Source: Giardia muris (Eukaryota > Fornicata > Diplomonadida > Hexamitidae). From it: a DNA stretch of 64,000 nt. Made by a program: the position numbers and the translations under genes. The stretch is from positions 1-64,000 of the forward strand of contig CM016925.1 in assembly GCA_006247105.1 (NCBI GenBank), written 5' to 3'. This document shows, piece after piece, positions 63,112-64,000 of this stretch (position 1 is the first letter of the stretch; the number at the start of each line of letters is the position of its first letter). Below the pieces are notes generated by a model that worked only from the letters and a program-made list of their open reading frames with translations, had not been told where the DNA came from and did no database searches.

Positions 63112-64000
63112 ATGCCTCCCACTGAATTGATGGAGGCGGTAAAGAAGGGGGACTTCAAGGCCGTGAGAGCCAATCTTAGTGAGGTCGGGAAGAAGGATGA
63201 ATATGGTGAGACAGCCCTGATGTTTGCCGTAATTAATGGCCACGCTTATTGCATCCCTCTCTTAGAGAAGGAGATCGGGATGCAGAACAAAAGGGCATGG
63301 ACTGCATTGATGTGGGCTGCTTACTATGGCAAGACAGACTGTGCCCGTCTTCTCCTCTCTGAGGCGGGGAAGCAGACGACAGAGGAGTGGAATAACTTTC
63401 CCCCCGGAACGACCGCTCTCATCCTCGCGGTCCACCAGAATCACTTTGAGGTCGTCAAGCTCCTCCTCCCCTACGAACAGGGAATGAAAGATTCCGAAGG
63501 CCATACTGCTCAGTGGTACGCGCACAATAGTTCAAAGGAGGATGACTCCATTCATGTTCGTGAGCTCCTCAAGAATGAGGGGACAGAACGTATTCCTCCT
63601 CCACTGGATCTCTTTGGAGCGCTCAAGTTCCTGGAGCGAGTTGATAAGATCACTAACGAGAACACTTCTCTCAAACAGCAGCTCGACAATGCTATCAATG
63701 AGTCCAAGAGGCATGCGAAGATGAACGAAGACCTTCGAAAGGCCTCTGACCAGAAACAAGCCCTCATCAACTCCCTCACCACAGAGAAGGCGACCCTTCA
63801 GGAGCAGCTCTCCAAGACCACTGAGGACCTCAAGAGAGCACTTGCAGACCAGAAGGCCCAGATCCTCGTCCTCGAGAAGGAGAACGCCAACCGCCAGGCC
63901 CGTATCGAAGAGCTCGTTGCTGAGAAGACGTCTCTCCAGGAGCAACTCGCATCATCCAAGAAGGCTCAAGATGGGGCAGAAGGGGAACTAGCCCAGATGA
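63112..64000 (+). CDS. Ankyrin-repeat/coiled-coil protein (21.1-like), 3' end cut by window
   Basis: 296 codons up to the window end. Opens with MPPTELMEAVKKGDFKAVRA, one ankyrin block (ALMFAVINGHAYCIPLLEKE, ALMWAAYYGKTDCARLLLSE, ALILAVHQNHFEVVKLLLPY), the TAQWYAHN insert and LPPP-type linker. A coiled coil (TNENTSLKQQLDNAINESKR onward) is then almost the same as in the genes at 1 and 7265. Unlike those it has a single ankyrin block. In the ankyrin-NEK at 11489 the same coiled-coil type continues into a kinase, so a kinase tail is possible here. The C-terminus is outside the window. Confidence 0.85.
   Translation, partial: MPPTELMEAVKKGDFKAVRANLSEVGKKDEYGETALMFAVINGHAYCIPLLEKEIGMQNKRAWTALMWAAYYGKTDCARLLLSEAGKQTTEEWNNFPPGTTALILAVHQNHFEVVKLLLPYEQGMKDSEGHTAQWYAHNSSKEDDSIHVRELLKNEGTERIPPPLDLFGALKFLERVDKITNENTSLKQQLDNAINESKRHAKMNEDLRKASDQKQALINSLTTEKATLQEQLSKTTEDLKRALADQKAQILVLEKENANRQARIEELVAEKTSLQEQLASSKKAQDGAEGELAQM

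Noticed and set aside
1..64000. Bacterial or phage origin of the window (dense genes, no introns)
   Set aside because: Kinesin, tubulin, RAD51 paralog, bromodomain, Rpt5, WDR92 and SPC12 are eukaryotic; density and tiny spacers are normal for Giardia.
1..64000. CRISPR arrays, insertion sequences or retrotransposon reverse transcriptases
   Set aside because: No regularly spaced short repeats, transposase or reverse transcriptase motifs seen; repeats present are VSP and ankyrin gene segments.

Overview
The window looks like nuclear DNA from a diplomonad of the genus Giardia, most likely Giardia muris or a close relative. The sequence shows compact intronless genes with intergenic gaps of 0-100 bp and AT-rich start contexts. 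It has many ankyrin-repeat proteins of the 21.1 type, NEK-type kinases, and cysteine-rich surface antigens with CXXC motifs, GGCY and a C-terminal membrane helix ending in CRGK. AGTGAAT/AGTGAAC polyadenylation-like signals follow some stop codons. The species call is inference: CRGK endings and tandem start-less surface antigens fit what I recall of the published G. muris genome.

Layout. (1) 1-13.3 kb is a rearranged, repeat-rich zone. An ankyrin/coiled-coil gene points left (cut by the window edge) and a near-copy points right at 7.3 kb. Between them lie three head-to-tail variant surface protein (VSP) copies, at least two of which lack a start codon. Next comes a decayed endogenous Rep gene of a CRESS-DNA virus (10.26-11.24 kb) with an unidentified antisense coding remnant beside it, then an ankyrin-NEK kinase gene whose 5' and 3' ends are both cut off. 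(2) 13.4-60.7 kb is dense, apparently single-copy core sequence: ankyrin protein, FOP-like basal-body protein, RAD51 paralog, kinesin, proteasome ATPase Rpt5, a 2253-residue unknown, an ABCC transporter, WDR92/DNAAF10, an Nup62-like protein, a 3667-residue multi-pass membrane protein, an MPN-domain subunit, coiled-coil proteins, a phosphatase-like protein without metal ligands, signal peptidase subunit SPC12, DJ-1, a bromodomain protein, an RNase P/MRP-type zinc protein, Hikeshi, a small four-helix membrane protein with paired histidines, and a NEK pseudokinase. (3) 60.75-64 kb is again a rearranged zone: a 5'-truncated alpha-tubulin fragment, an ankyrin-RING gene, and a third ankyrin/coiled-coil gene cut by the window end.

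The core genes cover secretion (SPC12), protein turnover and heat response (Rpt5, Hikeshi), chromatin and DNA repair (bromodomain, RAD51 paralog), RNA processing, and cilia/cytoskeleton (kinesin, FOP-like, WDR92, coiled-coil proteins). The last group suits an eight-flagellated cell. Many genes are divergent pairs whose start codons are 13-130 bp apart, so promoters must be tiny and probably bidirectional. I saw no tRNA, rRNA, CRISPR array or spliceosomal intron. The most notable item is the viral Rep fossil inside the subtelomere-like VSP/ankyrin zone.
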